DNA of 64,000 bases, from the NCBI GenBank assembly GCA_027886175.1, contig JAJNNQ010000026.1, positions 25,376,001 through 25,440,000 of the forward strand, given 5' to 3'. Within the stretch, counting starts at the first letter, position 1; each line of letters begins with the position of its first letter. The notes beneath the pieces were generated by a model. That model was not told the origin of the DNA. It did no database searches and worked only from the letters and a program-made list of their open reading frames with translations. Shown one piece after another: positions 62,993 through 64,000 of the stretch. The stretch comes from Phylloscopus collybita. Its lineage: Eukaryota > Chordata > Aves > Passeriformes > Phylloscopidae. Position numbers and translations under genes: made by a program.

Positions 62993-64000
62993 ATCACCAG
63001 GAGATCTGCAGATGAGTCCCTGTGAGAGAAAGAAGATCAGCTGCTTAACTAATGCAAATTAGTATCACTTCATTATCTTTATAGAGCTCTGACAAATGTA
63101 TATCAGCTGAAGATCTGGATTATTCTGTCTTGTTCTGCTTCAAGCAAACACACTCCTTTTATCTCTATTTTAATGCAAAGCACCTAATAAAACCTTCATT
63201 TTGACACAAGTGGGCTGCATGAGTGAGGAAGAAAGCTGATAAGCTTCTCAACTGTTGGCAACAAGATCCTCAACTAATGAGTCAAGAATCTGAATCATGG
63301 TCTTACTCTTCCGATGATGAATATTTCTAGTAATTGATGTCAGTAACACAGGCCTTGGAGAGGGACTGGTTTGGGTAGGAGATGTAATTCTGCTGGAAGA
63401 ATTTACAGACTGTAAGCTCATCTTCAAAGAGCCACACAAAGAGACCCAGGCATTTCTGTCAAAGCTTTCAGCTGGACTGATGTGAGCTGCACAGCTCCAA
63501 CTGTTTAACACTGTGCTATTCATTGCTGCATTCTCACAACATCAATCTACCCTCTTCTTGATGCACACACCTCTTCCTGAGAAGCAGAATGCCTTGTCAA
63601 GAACTAAGATAAGAGGGAAGGCTTGGACAGGTGGGGCCTATGTGACCTCCTGGCAACCACCAGGAAGCTTCCTACTGACAATACAACAAATCAAGATGAG
63701 TTCCCTGGATTGCCAGTAAGAATAGCTATGTGGTAAGGGGTGTTCCCAAGACAGCTAATTTCCCTGTGAGTCATATATGACATGCCAACATCCCATCCAC
63801 ATTCAGGATTTCATTCTAGGGCTCAGGCCGGGCTATCAGACAATGAGATAATGACCCAGGTGCCACGGGTAAACCACCAAGTGTTCCCTTACATCCTCAG
63901 GTTCCTAAATATTTTCCAAACCTGGGCTCCAAATCCTTTTTTCTGCTCTTGGGAGAGGTCCTATCCTCTTCTCTTTGGCAGAGACAACCTGCCACACTGA
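62993..64000. other. Unique DNA to window end
   Basis: Nothing is recognised. The minus frame 63523-63248 is serine-rich without domains. A plus frame runs off the window end from 63782 and could be tested against the next sequence. Confidence 0.42.

Noticed and set aside
1..64000. CRISPR arrays, operons, tRNA or rRNA genes
   Set aside because: No spaced direct repeats, no bacterial gene layout and no tRNA or rRNA sequence were seen; the DNA is avian.

Overview
The window is vertebrate nuclear DNA from a bird, most likely a songbird or close relative. Two things show this. CR1 non-LTR retrotransposon 3' ends terminate in the ATTCTATG-type octamer tandem, and there are several solo long terminal repeats (LTRs) of endogenous retrovirus families that I recognise from bird genomes. 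There are no SINEs, no bacterial gene structure and no operons. I found no protein-coding exon, tRNA, rRNA or known ncRNA that the sequence supports. The open reading frames are short, lack recognisable domains, and are about as long as chance allows in AT-rich DNA. The window reads as an intergenic desert or the inside of a very large intron.

Layout. 1-5.5 kb: a 1.1-kb LTR (417-1535, minus) and an internally deleted CR1 (4756-5456, plus) that keeps an ORF1 esterase remnant joined to its 3' tail. 5.5-8.8 kb: repeat-poor, AT-rich DNA that looks like conserved non-coding sequence, holding one ancient foldback-type repeat (7419-7487). 8.8-12.1 kb: two minus-strand CR1 pieces and a complete 420-bp solo LTR (11717-12136) with a perfect 6-bp target-site duplication. 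12.1-20.1 kb: unique DNA, an LTR fragment (15368-15665), and a second copy of the first LTR family (18926-20091) in which a TTC array of about 100 bp has grown. 20.1-31.2 kb: long unique stretch with a 71-bp foldback element (20481-20551) and two abutting perfect hairpins (27430-27474). 31.2-37.7 kb: a plus-strand LTR, a second internally deleted CR1, a minus CR1, and a 731-bp solo LTR with a perfect 5-bp duplication (36991-37721). 37.7-46.5 kb: unique DNA with two G-quadruplex motifs, a CR1 fragment, a class-II-like LTR with adjoining sequence that encodes a heptapeptide repeat (44157-45314), and a CR1 fragment carrying a perfect hairpin. 46.5-64 kb: mostly unique DNA with two ERVL-like LTRs (56311-56914 and 62429-62987).

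Nothing here works together as a gene system. The elements are independent insertions. Points of interest are mutational and evolutionary: insertions bounded by target-site duplications, CR1 copies lacking ORF2, a microsatellite born inside an LTR, several perfect hairpins suggestive of template switching, ancient foldback repeats, and a 7:2 excess of minus-strand LTRs. That excess would fit a plus-strand host transcript crossing the window, but the numbers are small. Element families are named from memory of bird repeats; no database was searched.
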